Made by a program: the position numbers and the translations under genes. DNA of 64,000 nt, from the NCBI RefSeq assembly GCF_042686175.1, contig NZ_JBHUOR010000023.1, positions 93,587 to 157,586 of the forward strand. The letters run 5' to 3'. The stretch is from Kurthia populi. Lineage in GTDB: Bacteria; Bacillota; Bacilli; Bacillales_A; Planococcaceae. The notes beneath the pieces are model-generated. The model was not told the DNA's origin. It did not search any database and saw nothing but the letters and a program-made list of their open reading frames with translations. Numbering within the stretch: position 1 is the first letter of the stretch; the number at the start of each line of letters is the position of its first letter. Below are positions 44,043 to 53,014 of this stretch, in pieces.

Positions 44043-44176
44043 TTTTTAATTAACCAATAGAATGTATGCTATAAGTAACATGTCTTGTTAGGTATATAAA
44101 CTTAATGTAAACAGTTTATTAAATAAAATTTACAAAATAAATAGTTTAAAAGTTTTAAATTTTTAAATAAAGGAAG

Positions 44177-44182
44177 TATAAT
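44177..44182 (+). promoter_or_regulatory. -10 element of the coiled-coil protein gene
   Basis: TATAAT 31 bases upstream of the start codon. The -35 region is T/A-rich without a clear hexamer. Confidence 0.45.
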
Positions 44183-44212
44183 AAAAGAAAACGTTACGAG
44201 AGGATGAGGAAG

Positions 44213-44590
44213 ATGGAAAAGCACACACTCGATTCATATGTAGAAGTATTAACGCATACAAAGCAGGTAGCGGAGAATATGCATGAGACGGTAGCGGGCT
44301 ATACGAAGATGGCACAAATGCTCGAGGCAGCGGTAGATGGCCTGGAGTCAACAGCTAGTCGCGTACAACAGGAAGTGGCATTTATTCTGTCTTCCTTTAT
44401 TCGAGAGGCCGAGCAAATGGTGAATTGCTATACTGATGTGTCGTGGGCACAATATATGGCGGCGCTAGCACAGGCGAAAAAGGTACAGCATGAGCGCAAG
44501 TCTCGGCTTGTTGAATTATTAAAGGTAAAAAATGAGTTACGCGATGCAAAGTGTGAGCTTGTGTACGACAAAAATAAGATGTCGATGTAA
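44213..44590 (+). CDS. Small helical cytoplasmic protein of unknown function
   Basis: 125 aa, no signal peptide or membrane segment. The whole chain is predicted helical with coiled-coil character (THTKQVAENMHETVAGYTKM and VQHERKSRLVELLKVKN). It is one of few non-exported products among surrounding secreted proteins. ATG 44213 is preceded by GAGAGG at good spacing; an in-frame ATG at 44204 abuts that site. I do not recognise a family. A compact terminator follows. Confidence 0.6.
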   Translation: MEKHTLDSYVEVLTHTKQVAENMHETVAGYTKMAQMLEAAVDGLESTASRVQQEVAFILSSFIREAEQMVNCYTDVSWAQYMAALAQAKKVQHERKSRLVELLKVKNELRDAKCELVYDKNKMSM

Positions 44591-44614
44591 GGCTGTAGCT
44601 GCAGCCTTTTTTTT
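44591..44614 (+). terminator. Terminator of the helical protein gene
   Basis: GGCTGTAGC pairs with GCTGCAGCC-type sequence in a tight palindrome, followed by eight T's. Confidence 0.85.
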
Positions 44615-44647
44615 AATGGCCGATAACAGAGAAAAGGAGGTTATAGG

Positions 44648-45814
44648 ATGAAGAAATGGTTCATGGGTAGTTTAGTAGCAACGATTGCCATCTCGTCATT
44701 GCCGGGAGACGCAGATGCGCGTGAAATTATTCGTTCTGCGACGAAGCAGGCAACGACGTTTTATAAGCACGCAGGGAAAGTGGAATTACGTGTTATAGAA
44801 GCGGAGGAAATTGTGCTCATTCGAAAGCGCGGTGCGGTGTGGACAAAAATTGAATATGCGAATAAATTCGGCTATGTGGCGACGAAGGATTTACGTTTTC
44901 CTGAGACGGATCAGGAGAAAGAGGCAAAGCTTAAGGTACAGGGAGAGGCACTGAAAAAGAAAACCGCTGCATACAATCGTCTTGTAGAGAAGGGGTTATT
45001 TGACCGCTTGATTGGTCAGGAGGATTTGAGTTATCGTCTGGCACTGGCACAGTTTGAATCCCATATTCAATCAGTGGGCGTCAGTAAGAAAGCAGCAAAG
45101 CGTCTTACAACAAGCTATGTGAATCCAGGGAAGCGTGCGATAAAGCGCGTGAAATATGAGCTTGTCGCCTGGCAGTTAATGGAGCTTGCACAGACGCAGG
45201 TGCGAAATATGGCATATGATGAGGCAACGGTGACGTATAAAAAAATACAAAAGGAGCTGAAGTCAGGTAAGGCACTGCGTAAAAAAATGAAGTCCCCGGC
45301 ACTACCGAAAACATTTCAGCAGAAAATAACGAAGCGCGTAGCCTCTATTCAAAAGCGGCTGAAGACATCGACATTTAACGATTTATTACAGGAGGGGCAT
45401 GTGCACTGGATGAGTGAGATTCAGTTTGAGCCTATTACAGCAGCTACCCCGTATATTGATTCGAATAATAAAAAGCATACGAATGGCTTTGTGCTAAAGC
45501 AGTCGGCGGACCGAGCGGCGGTAATGATCAGTCTGCATTTGCCGGACAGTAATATTTTTAATCAGCAGCAGGTTATTTTTAAAAAGGTGCGGTACACATT
45601 ATCGCGTAGTCCGGGCATGAATGAGGAATTATTGGAGGCTCCCATCACGATGGTGCTTCGCGGAGATAAGGTATTGAAAACGGCGACGACGCTTGAGCCT
45701 TTAAACGAACCAATTGAAAAGGAAGCGGTTATTTCAGCGGATAGTGCGATTTTTTTTGAATTCGAGCATGTGCCAAAAGGTATAGCTGTGACAGATATTG
45801 TGTTTTACCGATAG
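44648..45814 (+). CDS. Secreted SH3-domain protein of unknown function
   Basis: Exported protein, 388 aa. Signal peptide to residue 24 (ADA). One SH3b-like module at about 28-82 (TFYKHAGKVELRVIE ... WTKIEYANKFGYVATKDLRF). A Lys/Gln-rich helical section at about 85-250 follows, then a beta-rich C-terminal domain of about 130 residues (HVHWMSEIQFEPI ... DIVFYR) that I do not recognise. Wall-binding is likely from the SH3 module. The ribosome site AAAGGAGG is strong, and the next gene starts 22 bases after the stop, so the two form an operon. Confidence 0.8.
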   Translation: MKKWFMGSLVATIAISSLPGDADAREIIRSATKQATTFYKHAGKVELRVIEAEEIVLIRKRGAVWTKIEYANKFGYVATKDLRFPETDQEKEAKLKVQGEALKKKTAAYNRLVEKGLFDRLIGQEDLSYRLALAQFESHIQSVGVSKKAAKRLTTSYVNPGKRAIKRVKYELVAWQLMELAQTQVRNMAYDEATVTYKKIQKELKSGKALRKKMKSPALPKTFQQKITKRVASIQKRLKTSTFNDLLQEGHVHWMSEIQFEPITAATPYIDSNNKKHTNGFVLKQSADRAAVMISLHLPDSNIFNQQQVIFKKVRYTLSRSPGMNEELLEAPITMVLRGDKVLKTATTLEPLNEPIEKEAVISADSAIFFEFEHVPKGIAVTDIVFYR

Positions 45815-45836
45815 TAATCAAAAAAGGAGGTTGCTT

Positions 45837-47843
45837 ATGAAAAAATCAATGGCGATTGTAACGACGGTAGCGCTTGTGATGTCGATGGCGGGCGAGGCAG
45901 AGGCAGCGATTAAAAAGGTCGGGGCGAGTGTCGAATTAAAATCAGGAAAGCTCGTATCGAAAAAAACAGGCAAGGTTGTCAAGGGGCATGTACGCTACAA
46001 AGCAAAGGTCTATTACAATGGCAAGCTTTTTACGGGTGTAAAGGATCGCACCTATTACAAAAAAGGTAGTACAGCGAGCGGTACATATAAGGCAAAAATC
46101 TACCGAAAAGGCGCTCCTTATACCGGGGTGATTCGGGATGTGTACTACAAAAAAGGTGTAGCGAGTAACGGTACCTATAAAGGGAAGGTGTATACGAATG
46201 GCGCGCTTTATTCTGGGCTAAAAGATGAGGTATTATATGCGGACGGTGAGAAGGTAAGTGGCTTAGTAGGGGGCGTTTATTACGAGGAAGGCGCGCCATA
46301 TTCTGGTGAGCAGGATGGCCTTTATTTAGAAGAAGGCAAGGTGTTTTCAGGTGTGGTTGACCAGTCACTGTATGTGGATGGTAAAAAACCAGCGGGCTAT
46401 AAGCTGTATGAGGGGATCCTTTATTGTGACGGGGATATCGAAACGGCAACGGTGCAAGTCAATGATGTTTGGTATGCGGGCGGCAAGCTTGCGAATGGCT
46501 CGATTACGACAGAAGCGGGTGAGCAGTTCCATGTGGTGAATGGGCTTGAGGTGTCAGATTCTGAGCCGGAGACACCAGATGACACAACGGCGCCTGACTC
46601 AGAGACTGATGATGAAGTTTCTGAAGCTCCGGAGGCTCCAGAAATAGAGGCTCCGGAACAACCGCAACTACGTGGTTATGAGCTGATTTCAGGGAAGCTT
46701 TATTATAATGGCGTGATTGCGACGGGGACGCAGCTTTATAATGAAAACCTGTATAGTAACGGAGTCCTTTCAGTAGGGATTGCGTCGTATCGTGATCGCT
46801 ATTATGAAAATGGGACGCTCGCAAATGGCTTAATCACAGTCGGCAATCAGCAGCTACTCGTGTCACAGGGACGCCTGGCGAGTGGTGTGAAGGACTATGT
46901 GGAGTATGTGAATGGCGAGGCGGTGAGCGATTTTTATTACACGAATGGTATGCTTTATTTTAAAGGGCAGCCCAATGTCGGTGTCGTGTTATTTCGAGAT
47001 AAATGGTTTAACGGCGCAACGCTAGCGAATGGGCTAACGGTCATTCACGGGATAGAGCGAATGCTATCGCAGGGTGTCAATGTGACGGGTCTCGTAGGTG
47101 ACATTTACTATAAGCACGGTGTGCGCTTTACTGGTGTGGCACAAAAGATTCTGTATACAAATGGGGTACGTGAGACTGGACGTAAGTGGCATGGTGGACT
47201 CTTTTTCGTCGATGGGCTGCAGGTCGAGGGAATTTTCCTAGATAACGGCATTTATTACGTCAACGGGGCGCTTGCGACTGGGCGCTTTGATGTGCCGGGG
47301 CTTGGTGTGCGCTATTTAGTAAAGGGTGTGCTCGCAAATGGGCTTGTGCAGGGGATTTATTACAAGGACGGCGAGCGAATGCGTGGGCTTATGCTCATTG
47401 GTGGCAAGCTCTACTATGATGGTATGCCAAATACTGGTGTAAAGCGCTTTGAGGACAACTGGTATTACAATGAGTATCCGGCAACGGGCATTCTTTTTAC
47501 GGCTGCTGGGGAGGAATATGCGGTAGAAAATGGAAAAGGTGTTACAGGTTTTTATCAATCTGCCTATTATGTGAATGGGAAGCTAGAAGAAGGGTATGTA
47601 TTACGAAGCGGCGAATTGTACTTTAATGGTCGCCCACACAATCATATAGTCGAGTATGAAGGAATTTGGTATGCACGTACAAAGCCGGCACATGGCGTTT
47701 ACACGATAAATAATGTGACGTATTGCTTTGACAATGGTGTGAAATTCACAGGATTTTATCATGAGCGCTACTTTTCGGAGGGTGCTCTTGCGCAGGGGAA
47801 CCACAACGGGAAGAACTATGTAGACGGGATAGAACAACCATAA
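45837..47843 (+). CDS. Secreted protein built almost entirely of YKNG-type repeats
   Basis: Exported protein of 668 aa. Signal peptide to about residue 24 (AEA). Two long solenoid blocks of short hairpin units (YYNGKLFTGVKD, YYKKGVASNGTYKGKVYTNG, LYYNGVIATG, YYVNGALATG, ILYTNGVRETG) are separated at about residues 240-280 by an acidic Pro/Glu/Asp hinge. Roughly thirty units in all, with no other domain. The pattern of an aromatic, an NG turn and a Gly-aromatic end recalls choline/glucan-binding repeats, but the choline-binding Trp pattern is missing. ATG 45837 follows AAAGGAGG. Probable wall-associated protein; partner unknown. Confidence 0.8.
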   Translation: MKKSMAIVTTVALVMSMAGEAEAAIKKVGASVELKSGKLVSKKTGKVVKGHVRYKAKVYYNGKLFTGVKDRTYYKKGSTASGTYKAKIYRKGAPYTGVIRDVYYKKGVASNGTYKGKVYTNGALYSGLKDEVLYADGEKVSGLVGGVYYEEGAPYSGEQDGLYLEEGKVFSGVVDQSLYVDGKKPAGYKLYEGILYCDGDIETATVQVNDVWYAGGKLANGSITTEAGEQFHVVNGLEVSDSEPETPDDTTAPDSETDDEVSEAPEAPEIEAPEQPQLRGYELISGKLYYNGVIATGTQLYNENLYSNGVLSVGIASYRDRYYENGTLANGLITVGNQQLLVSQGRLASGVKDYVEYVNGEAVSDFYYTNGMLYFKGQPNVGVVLFRDKWFNGATLANGLTVIHGIERMLSQGVNVTGLVGDIYYKHGVRFTGVAQKILYTNGVRETGRKWHGGLFFVDGLQVEGIFLDNGIYYVNGALATGRFDVPGLGVRYLVKGVLANGLVQGIYYKDGERMRGLMLIGGKLYYDGMPNTGVKRFEDNWYYNEYPATGILFTAAGEEYAVENGKGVTGFYQSAYYVNGKLEEGYVLRSGELYFNGRPHNHIVEYEGIWYARTKPAHGVYTINNVTYCFDNGVKFTGFYHERYFSEGALAQGNHNGKNYVDGIEQP

Positions 47844-47880
47844 TATGGGTATTCTGCTTGTGGTCAGCTGATTGAAATGC

Positions 47881-47921
47881 AGTCCGTTCCGCTCATTTTA
47901 GCGAGGGAACGGGCTTTTTTT
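47881..47921 (+). terminator. Terminator of the YKNG solenoid gene
   Basis: GTCCGTTCC pairs with GGAACGGGC and seven T's follow. Confidence 0.88.
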
Positions 47922-47980
47922 AGTACATATCCGTTATAATAAAAGTAATGAAATTTCGAGGGAATATAGGGGGCTAACGA

Positions 47981-49495
47981 GTGAAGGAACGATTTTATTT
48001 TTTTACAGAACACTTAGCTGATGGCCGTACGAATTTGGAACAAGTTATTTTATTACGCTCACAATTATTTGAGCGTAAACTGCATGTCTCACCAACAATT
48101 GTGACGGTTGAATATGAGCCACAATTAGCGAAGGCACGCCGCACTTTAATTGAGCGCGGTGTGTTGGACAGTGAGACACAGTTTTTAAATTTATATGCCG
48201 ACCTTCAAGAGACGAATATGGAGATGGGACAGCCGAAAGAATGGCCGCTCAATCCGCTATGGTCCTATGAAAAGGTACCAGATTCAAATGATGTTGGCGT
48301 GCTAGATAGTGAAGGTAAGCCCGTTCAATATCGAAATTATAGTGAGGAAGGCCGCTTAGAAATGGTCGTGCATTATGATACGCATGGTCGCATTATTCGT
48401 AGTGATATTTATGATTCGAATGGCTTTTTAAGTAAAGTACAGGTCATTCAACGTGATGAAGTAACATGTGAGATTTTTTACCGCACAGATGGCCGCGTTT
48501 GTATGTATCATTTCTTTGAACAGGATGAGTTAGCATTAATTCAATTAGTGGATGAAGATGGCTCGATTTTATATCAATGTGAGACGGAAACGGAGCTTGC
48601 GGGCTTTTGGCTGAAAATGGTGCTAGAGGAGACGGAGACGAATTACTGCTTCGTCGATTCACAAAAACCGTATGCGGCGATTTTAGAGGATTTAGGTCCC
48701 CGAGCAAAAATCGTGACAATGATTCATGAGCCGCATATTGATTTCCCGAATAATCCAATTGATGGCTCATTAAATGAGGAATACCGTCATGTGTTCCAGC
48801 AGTTTGATAAGTCGGCGGCTGTCGTCTATGACTCAAACGAGCAGTATGACCATGTGCAGGAGCGCTTTGGTGATGTGAAAAATCAATTTGCGATTCCGAC
48901 GGGGCTTGTCGAAGTGCCACAGCGTGTGAATTTCAAAGACCGTCAGCCATATGCATTATTATTTGTGGCACCATTTGAGCCGCGCTATAATCCACTGGCG
49001 GCAGTACGTGTTTTCAACCGCATCGTACAGCAGCTACCAGAGGCGACACTGTATATGTGCGGCGAAGGCTCGGAGCGAGAAGCGGTCGAGGCGTTGATTC
49101 AGGAGCTTGGGCTCGACGACAAGATTGGCATTATTCCAGAGCTTGACGCAAATGTGTACCATCATGTGCAGATGGCGATTTCGACGAGCATCGATAGTGA
49201 GGTGCCATTGCCGATTTTATACAATCTAGCGTACGGCGTGCCAACTGCAAGCTACAATTATTTATACGGTCCTGGTGATTTGATTTTACATAAGATTAGC
49301 GGGTTGCTTGCGAGTCGTAATAATGAGGAAGAGCTTGCGGCGTTAATTGTAGAGCGATTATCAGATCAAAAGGAAACCGAAGCGATGAGTAATCATGCGT
49401 ACGGTGAGGCACTGCGCTTCAATGCGAACAATACGAAAATTTATTGGATTCAATTGATTCAACGACTACGAGAAAATATTTGGAAAAAATATTAA
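47981..49495 (+). CDS. TarM/GtfB-like GT4 protein lacking catalytic residues
   Basis: Third homologue of the TarM/TagE-like glycosyltransferases, 504 aa, cytoplasmic. Hub repeats are present (YRNYSEEGRLEMVVHYDTHG, YDSNGFLSK, YRTDGRVCMYHFF). In the C-terminal half the Arg/Lys donor-phosphate pair is absent (APFEPRYNPLAAVRVF at 330-345), and the second Glu of EX7E is Asn415 (Glu407 to Asn415). By analogy with GtfB it may be a non-catalytic partner for an active enzyme, perhaps that at 8070, or it may glycosylate surface proteins here in complex. The GTG start at 47981 is preceded by AGGGGG. Confidence 0.78.
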   Translation: MKERFYFFTEHLADGRTNLEQVILLRSQLFERKLHVSPTIVTVEYEPQLAKARRTLIERGVLDSETQFLNLYADLQETNMEMGQPKEWPLNPLWSYEKVPDSNDVGVLDSEGKPVQYRNYSEEGRLEMVVHYDTHGRIIRSDIYDSNGFLSKVQVIQRDEVTCEIFYRTDGRVCMYHFFEQDELALIQLVDEDGSILYQCETETELAGFWLKMVLEETETNYCFVDSQKPYAAILEDLGPRAKIVTMIHEPHIDFPNNPIDGSLNEEYRHVFQQFDKSAAVVYDSNEQYDHVQERFGDVKNQFAIPTGLVEVPQRVNFKDRQPYALLFVAPFEPRYNPLAAVRVFNRIVQQLPEATLYMCGEGSEREAVEALIQELGLDDKIGIIPELDANVYHHVQMAISTSIDSEVPLPILYNLAYGVPTASYNYLYGPGDLILHKISGLLASRNNEEELAALIVERLSDQKETEAMSNHAYGEALRFNANNTKIYWIQLIQRLRENIWKKY

Positions 49496-49500
49496 GACGA

Positions 49501-49532
49501 CGAGACTCTTCAACTGAAGGGTCTCTTTTTTG
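49501..49532 (+). terminator. Terminator of the GT4-like gene
   Basis: GAGACTCTTCA pairs with TGAAGGGTCTC across a short loop and six T's follow. Confidence 0.88.
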
Positions 49533-49661
49533 TTGGTATAACAGTGTTTTAGCAGTCTATTGCTTTAGCAAACTACTACGCTGACTGTTTTTTTGAAATA
49601 GCACACAAGCCAAAATGAGTATGATATGATGGCGTCAGTATTTTAATCGAAAGGACGGCGT

Positions 49662-50282
49662 ATGATGGAAAATATCGGCGTATTTTTATTAATGTCCCTA
49701 CTACTTATTTTAGTACCGGGACCAGATTCTGGACTTGTCATTCAAAACTCGATTGTTCATGGCAAAAAGGCGGGCATGAAAACGGTGATCGGCTCGGTGT
49801 CAGGGCTATTCATTCATACTGCAGCGGCAGTGCTTGGGTTGTCTGCACTGATCGTCAAATCAGCATGGCTCTTTACTATACTAAAATGGGTCGGGGCCGC
49901 GTATTTAATTTATATCGGTATTTCATCCCTACGCACAGTGCTTCGTAAAGAGGAGCCAGCTGCGATGACGAAAGCAAAAAAACAAAAATCATTCTACCTA
50001 CAGGGATTCATCACCTGTGCATCGAACCCAAAGGTAGCAGTGTTTTTCCTCACATTTTTACCACAGTTCGTGACGGATAATCTAAATCATATGCTGCAGT
50101 TTTCATTAATGGGGCTGGCATATGGCGTCATGACGATTATGGTCTTTACGTTGTATGTGCTATTAATCGAAGCGTTCTCACGTTGGCTGAAAAGACCAAT
50201 TGTGCAAAAGGCATTGCAAGGTACAACGGGTGCGGTATTAGTCACATTTGGTGTGCGTCTAGCACTTGAACGTCAGCCATAG
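49662..50282 (+). CDS. LysE/RhtB-family amino-acid exporter
   Basis: Membrane exporter, 206 aa, about six helices. The family N-terminus LLILVPGPDSGLVIQNSI carries the PGPD motif, followed by G.K.G with GSVSGLFIHTAAAVLGL, and ASNPKVAVFFLTFLPQFV is the second family signature. Exports amino acids or related compounds; substrate unknown. AAAGGA precedes the ATG at 49662 (a second ATG follows directly). A housekeeping-type gene within the surface-protein block. Confidence 0.92.
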   Translation: MMENIGVFLLMSLLLILVPGPDSGLVIQNSIVHGKKAGMKTVIGSVSGLFIHTAAAVLGLSALIVKSAWLFTILKWVGAAYLIYIGISSLRTVLRKEEPAAMTKAKKQKSFYLQGFITCASNPKVAVFFLTFLPQFVTDNLNHMLQFSLMGLAYGVMTIMVFTLYVLLIEAFSRWLKRPIVQKALQGTTGAVLVTFGVRLALERQP

Positions 50283-50312
50283 CTATTCGTTCCTCGTTTG
50301 TTTAGAAATTGG

Positions 50313-50318
50313 TATAAT
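50313..50318 (+). promoter_or_regulatory. -10 element of the universal stress protein gene
   Basis: TATAAT 27 bases upstream of the start codon; -35 is weak. Confidence 0.45.
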
Positions 50319-50344
50319 AAGACGAAAGAGAGGGTGAAGTGATT

Positions 50345-50776
50345 ATGGAAGACTACAAAAATATTATCGTGGCAGTAGATGGCTCTGAATCATCAAAGGC
50401 AGCCCTGCAGCGCGCAATTCAAGTGGCACAGCGTAACAAAGCGGTGTTAAATATTGTCAATGTGATTGATACGCGTGTATGGGCGAGCCTAGAAGCACGT
50501 AATCGCGATAAATTAGAGGCCGATGCGCAGCAATTTGCGACAAGTCTTGTGGATAGCTATGACGATGCGGAGAAAGCGGGCATTGAGCAAATTGAAATCA
50601 TTACAGAGGCTGGCTCACCGCGTACCGTTATTACGCAGGAGGTAGCACCTCGTATTGGCGCTGATCTGATTATTTGCGGTGCGACCGGTGTAACCGCAGC
50701 AGAACGCATTTTCTTAGGTAGTGTATCAGAAGCCATCGTGCGCACAGCACCTTGTGATACGCTTGTTGTACGATAA
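50345..50776 (+). CDS. Universal stress protein (UspA family)
   Basis: Cytoplasmic UspA-type protein, 143 aa, one domain. The N-terminus IIVAVDGSESSKAAL is the family start, and the ATP-binding signature G-2x-G-9x-GS is present (GATGVTAAERIFLGSVSEAIV at the C-terminus). Probably dimeric and nucleotide-binding. ATG 50345 is preferred because GAGAGGG is 10 bases upstream; GTG 50339 is closer to it than usual. Own promoter and terminator. Confidence 0.93.
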   Translation: MEDYKNIIVAVDGSESSKAALQRAIQVAQRNKAVLNIVNVIDTRVWASLEARNRDKLEADAQQFATSLVDSYDDAEKAGIEQIEIITEAGSPRTVITQEVAPRIGADLIICGATGVTAAERIFLGSVSEAIVRTAPCDTLVVR

Positions 50777-50836
50777 AGAACAGAGAGCTGTTAGACGAAC
50801 TGATCTAAAAATCTGTGACAACATAAGAAGAAAAAG

Positions 50837-50876
50837 ACACTTTCAAGGATATACACTCTTTGAAGGTGTTTTTTGA
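50837..50876 (+). terminator. Terminator of the universal stress protein gene
   Basis: ACACTTTCAAGG pairs with CTTTGAAGGTGT and T's follow. The interval 50877-51287 holds the inverted type 2 repeat and no supportable gene. Confidence 0.8.
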
Positions 50877-51036
50877 TGGGCAAAAAAACAAACGGATTCC
50901 TATTAAATAAAAATGAAAGTCACTCGAGATAAAGGCCTCAAATGTGCCAGTGAATGAAATGATGAAGGCATATAAGATTAAAAATAATACGCAGGTTTTG
51001 GTAACGTTAAACCTAGTTGCGTACCGGAAAAAGATG

Positions 51037-51199
51037 GCGAAACAAGAATTTGACGGCGACTCCTAGGGGAGCCCTAGCCCTTAGCATGAGTAGAAGACCC
51101 CACAGTGAGCTTGTGAGCGAGGAGGCTTCCGCCATGCCCCAGGAAAGCGTCCGTCAAATTCATTTAGAATATATTGTCTCACTTTCGTGGGTCAGTTTC
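51037..51199 (-). repeat. MITE-like intergenic repeat type 2, copy 2 (inverted)
   Basis: Reverse-complement copy of 20001-20173. The core 51047-51160 is again 114 bases with AATTTGACGG/CCGTCAAATT ends, and the GTGAGACA/ACCCACGAAAG flank is kept on the other side. The two copies bracket about 31 kb in inverted orientation. Confidence 0.9.
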
Positions 51200-51287
51200 A
51201 GAGGCGGCTCTTTTTTAATGGAACAACTCTCCTTTTTCATCGTCAGTGAAGTAGCGTATAATAGGGTGAATGTAAGGAGTTTTTAAA

Positions 51288-51914
51288 ATGAAAAAAATCA
51301 GTTTTGTAATAGCCTCGGTGCTACTAATGCTTGTCCTCGGCGCCTGTAGTGAAGAGAAAAAGTCGGACAAGGCGGCGAAGAATGTTGATACGCAGTATGT
51401 GGGAAGCTATACACTTATGAGTATGGGCCAAGCAGATGGCAATCAACTAAAGAACTATCGTACGGTGCCGCTGAGTGAGGATTTAGCGTACGCAGAAAAA
51501 ATTGAGCTGAAAAAAAACGGTGACTACGTCAATATAATCCAGTTTTATGATGATCAGTCTCAGGAGAAAATGTACCAGGAAATCATTCAGTATGATGGCT
51601 ATACAAATGACGGAAAAAACGTTCATTTAACGACAACAACGGATGATAACACGTATGAGCTCAAAGCCTATAAAAATGAAGATGGCTCACTCATGATGAA
51701 TTATGATGGTTTAAAGCAGCTACAAGATAACGGCGCAACGCTTACCAATTCGACAGCAACGTATGATGCGTATAATGTGACGGAATGGTACAACAAAAAC
51801 AATGCCTCACAAAAATCGACGCAAAAGCTATTCTTCACAGATGAAGGGCATTTAATGAGCGTAACGTATTCAAAGGCAGACAATACAACTAGTGTACTTG
51901 TGTACGAAAAATAG
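51288..51914 (+). CDS. Lipoprotein of unknown function
   Basis: Membrane-anchored lipoprotein, 208 aa, with lipobox LGAC (Cys20). A beta-rich mature domain has strands alternating with Tyr/Asp/Asn (YVGSYTLMSMGQ, NVHLTTTTDDNTYELKAY, KLFFTDEGHLMSVTYSK), of lipocalin- or DUF-like appearance. I do not recognise a specific family. Ribosome site AAGGAG. Monocistronic, with a terminator downstream. Confidence 0.8.
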   Translation: MKKISFVIASVLLMLVLGACSEEKKSDKAAKNVDTQYVGSYTLMSMGQADGNQLKNYRTVPLSEDLAYAEKIELKKNGDYVNIIQFYDDQSQEKMYQEIIQYDGYTNDGKNVHLTTTTDDNTYELKAYKNEDGSLMMNYDGLKQLQDNGATLTNSTATYDAYNVTEWYNKNNASQKSTQKLFFTDEGHLMSVTYSKADNTTSVLVYEK

Positions 51915-51920
51915 AAGAAG

Positions 51921-51956
51921 CACATTCGAAGATCATCTTTGAATGTGTTTTTTTAT
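51921..51956 (+). terminator. Terminator of the lipoprotein gene
   Basis: CACATTCGAAGAT pairs with ATCTTTGAATGTG and seven T's follow. Confidence 0.9.
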
Positions 51957-52042
51957 GGGGATGATAGCTTCTTCGCTACTAGGATTGCTTTTTTCGTTAA
52001 GGCGAAACGTAAAAGTCCGATATAGAGAAAGAGGTGATCGAC

Positions 52043-53014
52043 ATGAAGAAGCAATTACTGATGCTAACAATGGTGACGACACTCGGCTTTTCGACGGTGC
52101 AAACGATCGAGGCCGAAGCGGCGACCATTAAATATCCAGAATCTTATCAAGTTTACCTAAAGGGGAGTAAGCTGCATGACCGTATGACGAAGCGTCCGCT
52201 GAAAAAATATGCACAATACAAGGGCTTTATGTATAAGAATGGTGTTCGCTTAACGGGAACGGTAAATGGTGTCTATTTTAAAAAAGGGAAGCTGGGCACC
52301 GGTATTTATAAGAAGAAATTTTACCGCAGTGGCCAGCTTGCGTCTGGTTTATATGAAGGGAAGCTGTATCGCTCAGGTGTTTTAAATAAGGAATATTACG
52401 TCTACAACGACCAGCTCTATCATAAAGAAAAACGGAATGTAGGAATTGCTTTATATAACAAAAAATTGTATTTGGATGATTCATTATATGCGGGTTATTA
52501 TGTATATGAAGGGGTACTCTATAAAGATGGCCGTAAAAATACAACCGTCGTGAATGTAGAGGGTGCATGGTATACGGGCGCAACCACTCAGCCGGGGTGG
52601 ATTCGAACAAAGCAGCTTGGCTGGATTAAAATTGATGACTTTGGCTTTCAAATTAAGGATGCCGTACCACCGCCAAATTTAGAAACTGGGTCTGAATCAA
52701 ACATCGAAAACCCAGGAGGAAATGAAGGCAATGATATGGAGCCTCCAGCAGTGAATGGCTGGGAGAATGATATGGAGCCTCCTGACTATCCTTCATCATC
52801 AACTGCACCACCACAAAATGATGCAGAGCCACCATCCACTACATTGCCACCGCAAAACGATTTAGAGCCACCAACAATGAATGGCTGGGAGAATGACATG
52901 GAGCCTCCTGATTTTCCTGAATCATCACCAAATGACTTAGAGCCACCACCAACGAATGACTGGGAGAATGATATGGAGCCTCCTTCTAGTTGGGGGCCAG
53001 ATGATTGGATATAG
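52043..53014 (+). CDS. Secreted YKNG-repeat protein with acidic NDxEPP tail
   Basis: Exported protein, 323 aa. Signal peptide to about residue 27 (AEA). YKNG-type units at about 40-185 (FMYKNGVRLTG, VYFKKGKLGTG, FYRSGQLASG, VLYKDGRKNTT). The last 100 residues are low-complexity and acidic, with seven NDxEPP motifs in segments such as NGWENDMEPPD, separated by Ser/Pro/Thr stretches. The tail has no LPxTG motif. It could span the wall or bind cations. ATG 52043 follows AGAGGTG; an in-frame GTG at 52034 overlaps that site. Confidence 0.78.
   Translation: MKKQLLMLTMVTTLGFSTVQTIEAEAATIKYPESYQVYLKGSKLHDRMTKRPLKKYAQYKGFMYKNGVRLTGTVNGVYFKKGKLGTGIYKKKFYRSGQLASGLYEGKLYRSGVLNKEYYVYNDQLYHKEKRNVGIALYNKKLYLDDSLYAGYYVYEGVLYKDGRKNTTVVNVEGAWYTGATTQPGWIRTKQLGWIKIDDFGFQIKDAVPPPNLETGSESNIENPGGNEGNDMEPPAVNGWENDMEPPDYPSSSTAPPQNDAEPPSTTLPPQNDLEPPTMNGWENDMEPPDFPESSPNDLEPPPTNDWENDMEPPSSWGPDDWI

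Noticed and set aside
45837..47843. Classical choline-binding repeats
   Set aside because: The units have a similar turn, but the paired Trp residues of choline-binding repeats are missing, so choline binding is not claimed.
51017..51286. 89-codon plus-strand open frame
   Set aside because: Most of it is the type 2 repeat read in one frame.
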